Source: Bicyclus anynana | Lineage: Eukaryota; Arthropoda; Insecta; Lepidoptera; Nymphalidae | NCBI RefSeq assembly: GCF_947172395.1 | Contig: NC_069086.1 | Span: 13,982,501 to 14,046,500 of the forward strand | DNA: 64,000 nucleotides | Direction: 5' to 3' | Shown here: positions 46,813-57,243 of the stretch, in pieces | Position numbering within the stretch: the stretch's first letter is position 1 | Layout of the letters: every line of letters begins with the position of its first letter | Program-made: the position numbers and the translations under genes | Notes under the pieces: model-generated | What the model was told of the DNA's origin: nothing | Databases searched by the model: none | Seen by the model: the letters and a program-made list of their open reading frames with translations, nothing else

Positions 46813-47030
46813 TTTTTGACTTATGAACTACTTTGACTTAGTACCAAAAAAAATTCGAACTCACCTCACCTCGCGAAAAGACTCTTTGTATAATGATTAG
46901 CGTTGCAAGTTTCGTATAACCGCGCTCTCAGAATACGCTAGTTTGAATATCATAATTTTTGACTTATGAATTACTTGGACTACCAAAAAAAATTCGTACT
47001 CATCTCAAGCGAAAAGACTCTTTGACTCTT
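46813..47030. repeat. Imperfect direct duplication of about 75 bp
   Basis: TTTTTGACTTATGAACTACT, ACCAAAAAAAATTCGAACTC and GCGAAAAGACTCTTTG (46815-46888) recur as TTTTTGACTTATGAATTACT, ACCAAAAAAAATTCGTACTC and GCGAAAAGACTCTTTG (46957-47024). Confidence 0.65.
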
Positions 47031-47089
47031 TCAAACAAACAACAAAAAAATAGCCGTCAAGTTGATAAGTCACCCTTTTCCTTTTATGA

Positions 47090-47230
47090 AGTTGGCTAAA
47101 AAAGAAGACAGCTAAAAGAAGGAAGGAGCTCAGTTGACGATAGCACGCGTCTCGGTCACACCTGCGCAGGTTGGCAGCCGTCGGACTGGTTCGGTTCCCG
47201 GTTTCCTTCACACGCCTCTGACGTCATCTC
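47090..47230. promoter_or_regulatory. GC-rich island with a perfect CRE and an NRF1-like palindrome
   Basis: The palindrome CCTGCGCAGG (47161-47170) and a perfect CRE, TGACGTCA (47219-47226), lie within a stretch also holding TCAGTTGACGATAGCACGCG and GTCGGACTGGTTCGGTTCCC. It matches no repeat family in the window. It could be another promoter of the same gene or an enhancer. Direction is unknown. Confidence 0.3.
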
Positions 47231-47784
47231 TGTAAATCACCTTTAGAACATTGTATTCATTCGCATGTTGTTAATTGGCTAACTCAATATTGGTTGGCCT
47301 TTAGCCTTTGTTGTACGCCGTTATTGGTATTTATCATAGAACTGTATGTAGAAGGGCTTTTGCTTTTTCCTGTAGAACATTGTCACCATTCTGTTAAACA
47401 TCATACTATTGTTTTTAAAGCTTTTTTTTTTCAATATACTTAATAGTTTGTTTTGTGAACTTTACATTCCTTACCTAGATCAATGCTGCTCTATAAAAAC
47501 ATTTTATGGACTAGACGAGTCGTCGAGATTGTAAGTTAGTAAACGTATCCACACCAAAACGGTTTTACTACCAAACATAATTTATCGATACTACTGGTAG
47601 TGTAAAACTGTAGGTAGGAGCCATAACGGGCGATTTGTGTTTAGATATTTCAGAATATGGCGTGCCGTGTACGTAAGTTGAACATTACTCCACGTCTCGT
47701 GGCATTCTGGTAATTTGACAACTTGATTTCTCTCATAATATCTGATCGATAAATTATCCTATTTAAACACTTATATATCTGATT

Positions 47785-47941
47785 ATTCAATTGCATTTAA
47801 AATAACACTGAATAGAACAGTAGTACGACTTATGGTACCAATGTTAAAATTTATTGGGTTTTAAGTATTTTGCATGCTGCTTATTCAATTGCATTTAAAA
47901 TAGCTTTAAATAGAACAGAAGTACGACTTATGGTACCAATG
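47785..47941. repeat. Imperfect tandem duplication of about 60 bp before the LINE
   Basis: TTATTCAATTGCATTTAAAA, then GAATAGAACAGTAGTACGAC and TTATGGTACCAATG, recur at 47881-47941 as TTATTCAATTGCATTTAAAA, AATAGAACAGAAGTACGACT and TATGGTACCAATGG. The LINE begins about 25 bases further on. Confidence 0.65.
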
Positions 47942-47964
47942 GTAATTGAGTTTTAATTATCAAG

Positions 47965-49249
47965 AATAAACTTTCCGAAAGGCTTTCGACAGAGTTGATC
48001 ATAAAATTTTGCTAAATAAACTAGCTTATAATGGAATTCGAGGCAGTCTTTGGCGTTGGTTTAAATCTTATATTTCTAACCGTACACAGAAAGTTGTTGT
48101 TAATGGTTTCGAATCGGCTTTCGTTCCTGTAACCTCTGGTGTGCCACAGGGCTCTATATTAGGTCCTCTTTTATTTATTCTATTTATAAATGACGTAAAT
48201 ACGTGTTTCCAGCATAGCAACATACTTTTATATGCTGATGACCTAAAAATTTACTACTCAATTCGAAATTTGTACGATCATGTTAAAATCCAAGAAGATC
48301 TAGACCGTTTCTCAACATATTGCAAGGAAAACAAATTAAGTTTAGCATTAAATAAGTGTAAATTAATTCGATTTACAAAAAAAAAGTTGTTAGTAAATTT
48401 CAATACAAACTTTGTGGTACAGAATTAGACTCAGCAGACAGCGTTAAAGATCTTGGTGTAGTTTTGGATTCAAAATTACATTTGGATATTCATATAGATA
48501 ATATTGTCAACAGAGCTTTTAAAATGTATGGTTTTGTTATGCGAAGTTGTATGGAGTTTACCCGACCATCAACTTTTCTTTACATTTACAAGAGTCTTAT
48601 ACGTTCGCAATTGGAATATGCTGTATCGGTATGGAATCCGTACTACCAGAAGTATATTGAAGCCCTTGAATCAGTACAAAAGAAATACTTAAAACGTGTA
48701 AACTTCAAATTCTTTAGAAATTATAGCTCGTATGATTATCTTCTTGAAAAATACAATATTCATTCACTTAAGACTAGACGCACTCAGCTATTGGCTTTGC
48801 TCCTCTATGACATTTGTCATGGAAAGTATGACTGCATACCTATTAATAATAAATTAAATTATAGAGTTCCACGTCTTACACAAATGCGAATTAAAAAACC
48901 ATTGTTTGCTATAGGTAAATGCCGTACTAACACTGGAAAGCGTTCGCCAATGTATGCGCTAATGCGAAACTATAATGATAATTATACCTACGTTGATTTA
49001 TATTCTGATACTCGTCCAAGTAAATTCAAAAAACAATTGTCACAAAAAACTTAAAATCTAATGTATAAGTAGCTTAATCTTTCAATATCACTTCACTTTT
49101 AATATTTCACTTTTCTTGTATTAATTATATTAATCTGTGGTTAACGGTGTAGGTTAACGAATTAGTCTTAATGTCAGTAATTTTTTGAATTGTAATCTTA
49201 TCGTTTACTGTTTGTTAACCCAAATAAATTAAAAAAAAAAAAAAAAAAC
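47965..49249 (+). mobile_element. 5'-truncated Jockey-like non-LTR retrotransposon (LINE)
   Basis: The element starts inside the reverse transcriptase (FRKAFDRVDHKIL, from 47973). It runs through the rest of the polymerase domain and its C-terminal part to a stop at 49054. It continues with a 3' UTR of about 170 bases and ends AATAAATT plus a run of about 18 A (about 49231-49249). Truncation at the 5' end and a poly(A) tail are the hallmarks of target-primed reverse transcription. Jockey-like assignment rests on the GVPQGSILGPLLF and YADDLKIY motifs and the A-tail. A CR1-group relative is less likely because those lack A-tails. I found no clear target-site duplication. Confidence 0.85.
47973..49054 (+). 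pseudogene. Reverse transcriptase of the LINE, truncated and frameshifted
   Basis: Motifs appear in order: KAFDRVDH (palm, about 47979-48002), GVPQGSILGPLLFILFINDV (about 48138-48197) and YADDLKIYY with the catalytic Asp pair (about 48231-48257). The frame is then lost. Around 48400 the first frame (FTKKKLLVNFN, then a stop at 48427) gives way to a second frame one base off, which carries YKLCGTELDSADSVKDLGVVLDS-type sequence from about 48402. That frame is open to 49054, with the C-terminal region (KRVNFKFF, RRTQLLALLLYD, RTNTGKRSPMYALMR). One deleted base explains the break. The endonuclease and the N-terminal half of the polymerase are missing, so the copy cannot move by itself. The few defects in about 1.1 kb suggest a recent insertion. 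Confidence 0.85.
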
Positions 49250-50430
49250 TTAAACCACTATTTAATAGCTCCAGATTATGAAAGAACTCACGATGGATTA
49301 TACTAAAATCTTAGATTATTAAACGGTAGACTAGTTCACTCTATTCCAAGACTAAAATGTATTCCATTTGTTTTTTAGACATTTGACGGGACCTATTAGA
49401 TAATAATTCAAGCTTATTTACTATTCAAGTCGCGTTGTTTTTGTTACCTATATTTTAATAGCCACTAACATTGCCATGTGATGTAGTCATAGTTGAGAAT
49501 GCCTAATACTTTAGTATTTAAGATCAATTAGATTCTACTTTATGCGATTACTTACTAGTATCAATTTTAGTTGCAAATCCCGAGCTGTGATCAATTATAT
49601 ATGGCATTTTACATGTAAAGCCATAGTCTCCGGAAGTTTGCAATCATTGCAGCGGTTTATAACATCGGAGCACAGAACGACGATTAAGTTGTTATTTTTC
49701 GTAATATTGATTTATAGTGCTATCGGAGATTAGATTAAAATTGTAAACATCACATCCTATTAAACCATGTTTAATATTTAAAACATGGATTAAATGCTTT
49801 TCTTCTGTGATTTAAATTATAAAATATTACGTAGAGCGTAGATTCTAACCGTCATTGCCTTGCCCTTATCCCTCTTAAGTGAGGTCGACGCAGTATCTTC
49901 TCTTTATTCATTCAGGTCTTTCATCAATGCATCACTAACTTTTCTTTCACACATATTTTCTTACATACTCTTCTTGACCTATCTCTTTTTTGGCCTTCCT
50001 CCCCCCTTGTGTGCTTACAGTTTTAATATTATTCTTGTCTAACTATTATCCCTCCGGATCACGTGTCCTTACCATGCAACCACGTGCCATTTAAACCGAC
50101 AAAGGTAAGTAGGTAGGTAAAGTAGGTACTTCCGAATCGGTTTTACGAGTATTATTAGACAACGTCGCTACCGCTTTTAAAATTCGTTTAGTCGCTCAAT
50201 ACAAAGGAACTAAAGCCAAGTCAAGCCTATTTAGTGTAAGAGAATTCGTGACTGAAGCTGTGAACCGATTCAGTGTTTAATTCCTATTGAGTCATAACGC
50301 TGTATAGAAATACATTCAATAGCGTGTTCATGCCTCTATAGTAATTGATTCCTTTTGGTGCCATTTTAATGGGATCACTCATTCGAACATGACCTCCACT
50401 TACGCACTCTTTGAACTGTTCTTAATATTT
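49250..50430. other. Spacer, nothing recognised
   Basis: AT-rich sequence follows the LINE poly(A). Small frames (49542-49733 and 49860-50042, both +) have no domain or splice context. Confidence 0.4.
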
Positions 50431-50433
50431 TAG

Positions 50434-50815
50434 GGTTACGTATCCAAAGGTAAAACCCTATTACTAAGATTCCGCTGTCCGTCCGTCTGTCACAAGGCAG
50501 TATCTCATGAACTGTGATAGTTGCCATAGATGATGTATTTCTGTTGCCGCTATAGAAACAAATACTATCATCATCATCATCATATCAGTCGATGGACGTC
50601 CACTGCAGGACATTGGCCTTTTGTAGGGACTTTCAAACATCACGATACTGAGCCACCAACACATACTAAACATTTATACAAACATAAACAAATACTAAAA
50701 ATGTAATAAATATTTAAGAGGGCTCCCATACAACAAACGTGACTTTTTTGACGTTTTTATAGATACGGAATCCTTCGTATACAGGTCAGACTCGGACTTG
50801 TATACGGACTTTGGA
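50434..50815 (+). repeat. Lepidopteran repeat (AGGGTTACGTATCC to CAGACTCGGACTTG), interrupted by an RTE tail
   Basis: AGGGTTACGTATCCAAAGGT, CGCTGTCCGTCCGTCTGTCA and AGAGGGCTCCCATACAAC are typical of a common moth and butterfly repeat, with the end TCAGACTCGGACTTGTATAC. An RTE LINE tail is inserted at 50568-50685 with a 12-bp duplication of AAACAAATACTA on both sides. Confidence 0.65.
50568..50685 (-). mobile_element. RTE LINE tail with 12-bp target duplication
   Basis: ATCATCATCATCATATCAGT, CGATGGACGTCCACTGCAGG and ACATTGGCCTTTTGTAGGGA are the reverse of the RTE tail. AAACAAATACTA occurs at 50556-50567 and again at 50686-50697, immediately bordering the insert. This gives a clean, strongly 5'-truncated retroposition event into the older repeat. 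Confidence 0.75.
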
Positions 50816-50829
50816 CCAGTTTTTTAATT

Positions 50830-52780
50830 TTACCCATGGTTTAAATAGGACCGTTACGACTACACGATATTTCTCTTCCTTTTAAACTAAAGCAGTTGAG
50901 ATCGATCTAAGGATTTTTCGAATTTGTGACAGGACCTATGGAACTTAAGCGTGAAGCTATATTAATGTGGTTACATTCTAATTAAACCATTTATTAATAG
51001 CTGAATTACAAGTTTCTACATACATACAGAGATGAAGTCATCACTTGGGCTTCCGCTCCAGATATTTTTCCTGGAATAACTATGACAGTCAAACCTGCTT
51101 TCAAAAAATCCGAAATTTTTAAATTCAAAAATTCGTTTATTTTATTGTGTTTTTTACAAATGCTTTTGAAACATGTTTGACTATTTGTAGAGTTTCTACT
51201 ACCGGTTCCGAAGGCAGGTTCGGCTTGGTTATATTATTCGCCCTTTATATTCCTTATTAAAGGCCATGCACTGTCTATATGGCAAAGTTATGAGTCATAA
51301 TACATTTAGTAGTTGTTAATAGTTGAGTAACAACTATCCACACAACTTCACAAATTTCGATTTTATAACATGTATGCTATTATGACTTGAGTTTATTACG
51401 CTTACATTGTTCATCTTGTCTATTTAGACGAGCATTTTTTTGGTTCAGCGCTTTCATCTTTAAGTGCTTAGGTCGTTGAACCACAAATTTCCTTTTAAAG
51501 AATACTAATAGATTTATGTTCGTTGTCTGATAGATAAATAGTAATATAGAATCATTGCAATTCATAAAGCAAAGGAAGTTTGTTTTTACTTCTTGGTATT
51601 CTATAGAACCTGCGCGCGTATGCATTCGGATATCCGGTGGTAGGCTCCCGTCAATATCATCGGAGAAAGTGTTATCTTTTTGTACTTTTGTTAGTTTACT
51701 TCGTACTTCATTATGTCTTTGCGTAACTAGGCTGTGAGAATCTTAAATGTACTCGTATATTACCGAACAACTGATGCTACATGGCAGGTGATGAACAGTT
51801 TAATACCAATAGTACCTTTAGGGTATCGGAAGGTCATGTGTTCGATTCAATAATAATTATAATAATTATTGATTATTCTTTTAAATTAAAAAAAATCTTC
51901 CAATGTCAGACAGCCCGTTAATTGCGTAAGAATGTTTATTGGGCTATAATTTTACGTGAGTTAAATCGCAAGGCATCTATATAAAATACAAAAGACTCAA
52001 GTATGGTCTGGGAGCGTTCGGCAGTGGCTAGTTATAAACGTTAAAGATGCACCCAAAAGCCAAGCAAATAGAATCGAATCCTTTCAAGTTGTCAATTGTC
52101 ATACAATGATACCAGCAGACAATATACAAAATTTACCAACTAGCTTATTTTTCTCGTTCATTTATTTTTCTTTTTTTTTTTTTTGGGCAATGTTAGTAAA
52201 ATATGTTAACTAAATGTCATCCGGTGCCTACTGACAACCCTTCGTTAATATCATAGATTATGTAGATGGTATTTCCCAGTTGATATTGTTAATAATGGGC
52301 TTTACGGAATACGAAAAATGTTATTTCTATTTCTACTAGCTAACTTACGTCAAAGTTAGTGAACTGACTGGCTGATGTTAAGTGGGTGCATCGTCACATA
52401 ACATCGGGTGAGATCCACTTGTCGATAAATAATTAAAATCTTCTAGTTAGCCGAATAAATGATATCAATGAGGCGGTAACATTTTAATTACAATACGTGT
52501 TATCTAATACATCTCTGTTACATCAAGAAATTGTGAGAAACTTTGTACCTACGCCTTGTTATCGGCGTACAATTTCTAGGTAATAAGATCTGCTCTAACA
52601 TTCCATTTCATTGGAACACATGATTCATATTCAATGAATATTCATTTGCTTGATGAGGCAGGACGTTAGAGGGGAAAGGTGATTTTAGATTACTTTGAAA
52701 TTATTCCCTTGCAATCACTTATTGATCATGTAAATACTAATTACTAGTGGAAAGAAAGCCTGTAGCGACCAGATCTTCCT
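50830..52780. other. Spacer with small repeat fragments only
   Basis: A piece of the CTATACTAATATTATAAAGC family (ATGTCAGACAGCCCGTTAAT to AAATCGCAAGGCATCTAT, about 51895-51982) and a possible SINE-B scrap (GTTCGGCAGTGGCTAGTTAT, near 52017) are present. The frames at 51380-51625 (-) and 51555-51737 (+) look accidental. Confidence 0.4.
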
Positions 52781-52784
52781 CTTG

Positions 52785-52895
52785 CTGGTATGCGTGGTGG
52801 ATGTCCGTACGGAGGTCCTGGGTTTGATCCCAGGCTGGGTCGATTGAGGTTTTCTTAATTGGTCCAGGTCTGGCTGGTGGGAGGCTTCAGCCTAA
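52785..52895 (+). mobile_element. SINE-B, 5' part only
   Basis: GTATGCGTGGTGGATGTCCG, GGAGGTCCTGGGTTTGATCC (B-box-like) and GGTCGATTGAGGTTTTCTTA are followed by CAGGTCTGGCTGGTGGGAGG. The copy breaks off in CTTCAGCCTAAGC, so it is 3'-truncated. This is unusual for retroposition and suggests later deletion. Confidence 0.75.
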
Positions 52896-53137
52896 GCATG
52901 CCTAATAGAAGCATGGACTGACTCTGAATATACTGGCTGAATTCAATAGTTGTCTACCGGACAACTATAGAGTAAGTCAATCACTAGCCACGTAGCTAGG
53001 GGCCAACCCATTGAAAAACATTCTTGAAAATCAAACTTTAATAGTTGCGAACTGTGCTTTGAAACTATGTGTCTACCGACAAGATTTATGATGTCATGTT
53101 ATATGAGGAAAAAATATGTTTTTTAGCACACTTTGCT

Positions 53138-53308
53138 TTTTTTTTTTTTTTTTTTTTTTTTTTGTTTTTTTAAGAGGAGGATGAAAATCCACACCCCTTT
53201 CGGTTTCTACACGGCATCGTACCGGAACGCTAAATCGCTTGGCGGTACGTCTTTGCCGGTAGGGTGGTAACTAGCCACCGCGCATGCCACTGCGCCACGG
53301 AGGCCGTC
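53138..53308 (-). mobile_element. SINE-B, internally deleted, with long poly(A) tail
   Basis: On the minus strand it starts GGCCTCCGTGGCGCAGTGGC, ATGCGCGGTGG, then jumps directly to CTAGTTACCACCCTACC. It continues CGGTACGATGCCGTGTAGAA to CATCCTCCTCTT and ends in a run of A (T run on the plus strand, about 53138-53163). The B-box and the 3' quarter of the usual element are missing. Confidence 0.75.
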
Positions 53309-54467
53309 AAAAAGGTTGGTTAAAAGAAGAAAGAAAGCTCCAAGTGTCTAGCTTTGAAAACCTACTACCTCCCAAAACCACGACTCGTACCTATGCGTAC
53401 TTAGCTTATACTTTCAGTTTTTATAAAATGTGGTAGGTCTGATCATTACACGCTCTCAGTCCATAAAACCTAATAACAGTCCACAATGGATTTGCTCGAA
53501 TAACTGCAACTAACGATTCGCATCCGAAACATAAACAGAAGGTAGTTATTTACAAACAAACGAACCTGATACGTATGATCATCGGACTTTGAGAATGATG
53601 GAATAGAGAGTGCATCTGTGTTGGTGCACACACTTGTGCATTACAATAATATTTAGCCTACGTAAACGACTACATACCAATGAGCCTTTCTCTCTTTCTT
53701 CGAACTTTCCTCCTTATTAACTTAACTTATAAACAACCAACAAACTTATATAAAATTAAAAACAAAGTTACATGTAACGCACGTACTAACAGGCAGTTAA
53801 TTAAAATCGAAAATTTTTAGAGCGAGCTAAAGTGCATGCAGAAAAATGCCAATTCGAGACAAATACGAACTGGGTTGAGCAGTTTGCGCATACTCGTCGA
53901 GCTGTTTGACCCAATTGACCCAATATTTTATGAAATCAATCACCCGAGCTACACTGAAATTCAATCGTGACTGCTTTAAGGCCCAAATGAGATTATAAAT
54001 GGTTAATATTCAAGTATTTGTAATACAGAATTGTAAAGGGGCTACTTAATAACGTAATGTCAACATGTTATCTAATTTCTTTACAAAGCTTGTCAAGATT
54101 AATCATAATTTATTTTATTGTGTACTTTGGTCTTTGTGCTATTAGAAGTGGTGCTTGTGTTGTGTGTTAATTGTGTCAAATTGCAAAGCTTTCTCTGCGG
54201 AGTGCGGGCCTGTTGCGAGATGTCGCGCCTACGCTATATGAAAATTATGTATCACGTATGCGATGTCAATAGGGTAGTTGACTCATATCAAATTTAATAT
54301 AAACATTATTAATTTCGTATAGTACATGGAATAAGGGTCCAAAATATATCGATATTAATTAATAAGAGTTAATAGTTAGATTTCTAATAAAACTTAATTT
54401 AAAAATCATGTATTTTTAAAATTTTCCATACGTCAAAAACGCTGTCGTCCATTTTGTGACGTCATGT

Positions 54468-54553
54468 GTGGCCGATTAAGGTTTTCTTCATTGCATCAGG
54501 TCTGGCTAGTGGAGGCTTCGGCCGTGGCTAGTTATCACCCTACCTACCCTAGT
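54468..54553 (+). mobile_element. SINE-B internal fragment
   Basis: GTGGCCGATTAAGGTTTTCT, CATCAGGTCTGGCTAGTGG and GGCTTCGGCCGTGGCTAGTT are present. Both ends are missing. A perfect TGACGTCA precedes it at 54457-54464. Confidence 0.65.
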
Positions 54554-54583
54554 AATTTAAAAATAATAATTTTCAAATACTGT

Positions 54584-54898
54584 ATTCATCATTATCATTA
54601 TCAACCCATATTCGGCTCATTGCTGAGCTCGAATCTCCTCTCAGAATGAGAGGGGCAAGGCCAAGGCAAAGGCAATAGTCCACCTCGCTGGCCCAATGTG
54701 GATTGGTAGACTTATCACACGCAGAGAATAAAGAAAATTCTCTACTTTGCAGGTTGCCTCGCGATGTTTGAGACATGTGGTATTTAATTTCTTAAAAATT
54801 TACACAACTGAAAAGTTGGAGATGCATGCTCCGGACCGGATTCGAACTCACACCCCTCGGATCCAGAGGCAGAGGTCATATCGACTGGGCTATCACGG
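54584..54898 (-). mobile_element. SINE-A, full length, reverse orientation
   Basis: CATTATCAACCCATATTCGG, TCTCAGAATGAGAGGGG, CCTCGCTGGCCCAATGTGG, AACTGAAAAGTTGGAGATGC and GGATTCGAACTCACACCCC are followed by the head GACTGGGCTATCACGG. A local duplication (AAGGCCAAGGCAAAGGCAA) and a deletion of the TTTTTCCTTCACCG block are private to this copy. Confidence 0.88.
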
Positions 54899-55544
54899 AT
54901 TTTTTACTATATTACCTACGTATAATATTCGTTTGTTTTACTATAGACTTGTTGCATAATTCGGCAAACGCTTTCAATAAAGCTCATTCATGTTACCTAC
55001 TCGTAGCGTGTAACAAAGATCAATGAAAACATAATAAAAGATTTCCCTTCCACGGCGTATTTATGACATTACGTCGTTAGAATATATAAATACCTGAGCG
55101 TGGCCGTTATTTGATAAAAGCTATTGAAACCATCAACGTAACACTCAAGAGTTGTTAAGGCGAATCGTTCCAGTAGATTCATTTTAACTATTTCTTATTT
55201 AGTTTAGAATTGAAATACCAAAATGAGCTACCTAATTACCTATGTATTTACCTTCTTCTTACCGAATAGAAACATGCCATCAAAAACAACATCTTCTAAA
55301 AACATTTCTGGGAACTCATTTATTTATCAAAACTACATAAATCACAATTACTTTGAAGCCATGCCTCCTGTATTAGTTATTACTGTGTTACAAAACACAG
55401 TGTCTTCCCATTTTCAGTTTTACAGGTTGATAAACAATTTACAATTTAAAATATAGAAACAAAAAAAAACCAAAAGAAAAGAAAACACACGAAACTGAAG
55501 TAAAATAAACAAGTGTTTATTTTATTAACTAAGTGACCATATCC

Positions 55545-55696
55545 TTACCTTATCAGCCGATAGACGTCCACTGCTGGACATAGGCCTCTTGCATGGACCT
55601 CCAAGCACAACGATCTTAAGCCGTCAGCATCTAGCGCCCGCCCTCCTCCTCCCTGCAACCCGCTTGATATCCTCGTTCCACCTAGTGGGGGGTCCA
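55545..55696 (-). mobile_element. RTE LINE tail, reverse orientation
   Basis: TATCAGCCGATAGACGTCCA, CTGCTGGACATAGGCCTCTT, CACAACGATCTTAAGCCG, CCTGCAACCCGCTTGATATC and TCGTTCCACCTAGTGGGG are the reverse of the RTE C-terminal coding end. The forward tail at 10978-11153 is its relative. Confidence 0.75.
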
Positions 55697-56190
55697 TATA
55701 CTCGTACTAAAAACCTTTTATATTTTAAATAACATAGATTGACTTGGCCATCGCAAGAATACACAATATATCTTACAATTAATACATATTATAGCCAATA
55801 ACATTGCTTAGAGCGCTTGCCAAGTCAGATTTCTATACTCTGAACGAAAGATATATGTAGCCTTAAGTCATATATTTACTCGTACAATCCATACACGTAG
55901 AAACAACCGTGTCGCCGCTACGGTTATTTATGTGCTGGTAATTTCTTCAAATAGTACATATTTGTCGTCAAAGCGCTTAAATATTTATACCAAAGCAAAA
56001 TAACTCATTTTATTATGATAATAAATATTTCAGATTTAAAAATAGTCGCCATAACTCAGATCTAATACTAAATTTCATTTTAAATTCAATACGATAACTT
56101 ATTTTAGGTTTAGTAACTTTTAAGGTACTTGTATGACGTGAATGCCTGTGTGACCGCGTATTTGTAATACCGCATGATTATATATATACC

Positions 56191-56334
56191 CAGTAGCGTG
56201 CACAAGCGTTGCTAATTAGGGTAGGCAATTTACATTTAAATTACACAAAATGAGAAATCCTTCTTCAATTCGGATGCGTAATGAGCCCTAGGGGTAGGCA
56301 GCGCATTTATGCTTCTATGAAGTGCACGCCACTG
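56191..56334. mobile_element. hAT-type MITE with exact 8-bp target duplication
   Basis: The ends are CAGTAGCGTGCAC (56191-56203) and GTGCACGCCACTG (56322-56334). The flanks are TATATACC on both sides (56183-56190 and 56335-56342), an exact 8-bp duplication. The interior holds AATTAGGGTAGGCAATTTAC and AGGGGTAGGCAGCGCATTTA. At 144 bp it is non-autonomous. It belongs to the same family as 8601-8737. Confidence 0.85.
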
Positions 56335-56454
56335 TATATACCGTAGAATCGTCCCTTGTCTGCCTCTCGGCAATATCGATAAAGATTAAATTAAATCTAG
56401 AAATTTCAATACCCAAAAAAATTCCGGTACAAAATTATTTATATTTAAATTATT

Positions 56455-56518
56455 ATAGCTCGCGGTTTCACCCGCGTAGTTCCCATTCTCGTGGTAATAT
56501 GGGGATAAAATGTTTTTC
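56455..56518 (-). repeat. GGTAATCTCTGG family, terminal fragment in reverse
   Basis: TATAGCTCGCGGTTTCACCC, GCGTAGTTCCCATTCTCGTG and ATGGGGATAAAATG form the CG-rich end of the family in reverse. A SINE-A follows at 56525. Confidence 0.6.
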
Positions 56519-56524
56519 CTTGCC

Positions 56525-56855
56525 GAGCCGTGATAGCCTAGTGGATATGACCTCTGCCTCCGGTACCGGAGGTTGTAGGTTCGAATCCGGTCTGAGGCAT
56601 GTTCCTCCAACTTTTCAGTTGTGTCCATTTTTCAGAAATTAATTATCACGTGTCTCAAACGGTGAAGGAAAAACATCGTGAGGAAAGCCTGCATACCAGA
56701 GGATTTTCTTAATTCTCTGCGTGTGTTAAGTCAGCCAATCCGCATTGGGCCAGCGTGGTAGACTATTGGCCTAACCACTCTCATTCTGAGAGGAGATTCC
56801 GAGTCCCCTCTCATTCAGTGAGCCGAATATGGGTTAATAATGATGATGAATGATG
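56525..56855 (+). mobile_element. SINE-A, full length
   Basis: The head GAGCCGTGATAGCCTAGTGG, GGTTCGAATCCGGTCTGAGG is followed by TCCAACTTTTCAGTTGTGTC, ACATCGTGAGGAAAGCCTGC and GGGCCAGCGTGGTAGACTAT. It ends CCGAATATGGGTTAATAATG with an ATGATGA tail. Both A-box-like and B-box-like elements are intact. Confidence 0.9.
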
Positions 56856-56878
56856 CCCTAAGGGTAGGCAGCGCATTT

Positions 56879-56920
56879 ATCCTTCTATGTAGTACCTATG
56901 TAGGTACTACATAGAAGGAT
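56879..56920. repeat. Perfect 19-bp hairpin made from a hAT MITE end
   Basis: Bases 56879-56897 and 56902-56920 are exact reverse complements with a 4-nt loop (ATGT). The preceding AGGGTAGGCAGCGCATTTAT equals the 3' interior of the MITE at 56191-56334, so the hairpin looks like an inverted duplication of a broken MITE end. Confidence 0.6.
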
Positions 56921-57243
56921 ACCTATTAAAGAATTTCTTACAAATGATTATTTATTAAGCAATTTAGAGCGGAGACGAGTCTCCAGTCGTATTATACTGA
57001 TACGAATATTGTCGCCCACGCTGCAATCACCGGCAGGAAGCCCACTACACGTCATGCATATTGTTCTCCGGTGCTTGAAAGAGTTACAAAAGACTTCATG
57101 TTTAATTTAAACCATAGCCGAATCGATTCCGACCACGCACGAGGAATTGCTGTGGAAATGCTTGTGTGAAATGCAGTTTCTCACGACTTAGTATGATCTA
57201 GTTTACCATTTTAGAGGTGTTACCAAGTTGATATTTGTAGATT

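Larger units (their letters stand above)
38816..47780 (+). other. Start of a long intron, no coding sequence seen
   Basis: After the donor at 38816 I find no acceptor followed by a recognisable exon. Frames at 38999-39286 (-), 40560-40847 (-), 41403-41651 (+), 43181-43450 (-), 46319-46555 (+) and 47005-47211 (-) have no domain or splice context. It is comparatively poor in the SINEs that crowd the rest. Recognised contents are a duplicated segment (39273-39430), one repeat copy (40390-40512), a SINE-A 3' remnant (45890-45950), a direct duplication (46813-47030) and a GC island (47090-47230). Confidence 0.45.

Noticed and set aside
54457..54464. Perfect TGACGTCA before a SINE-B fragment
   Set aside because: A single motif in AT-rich DNA without a GC island. 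Not reported as regulatory.
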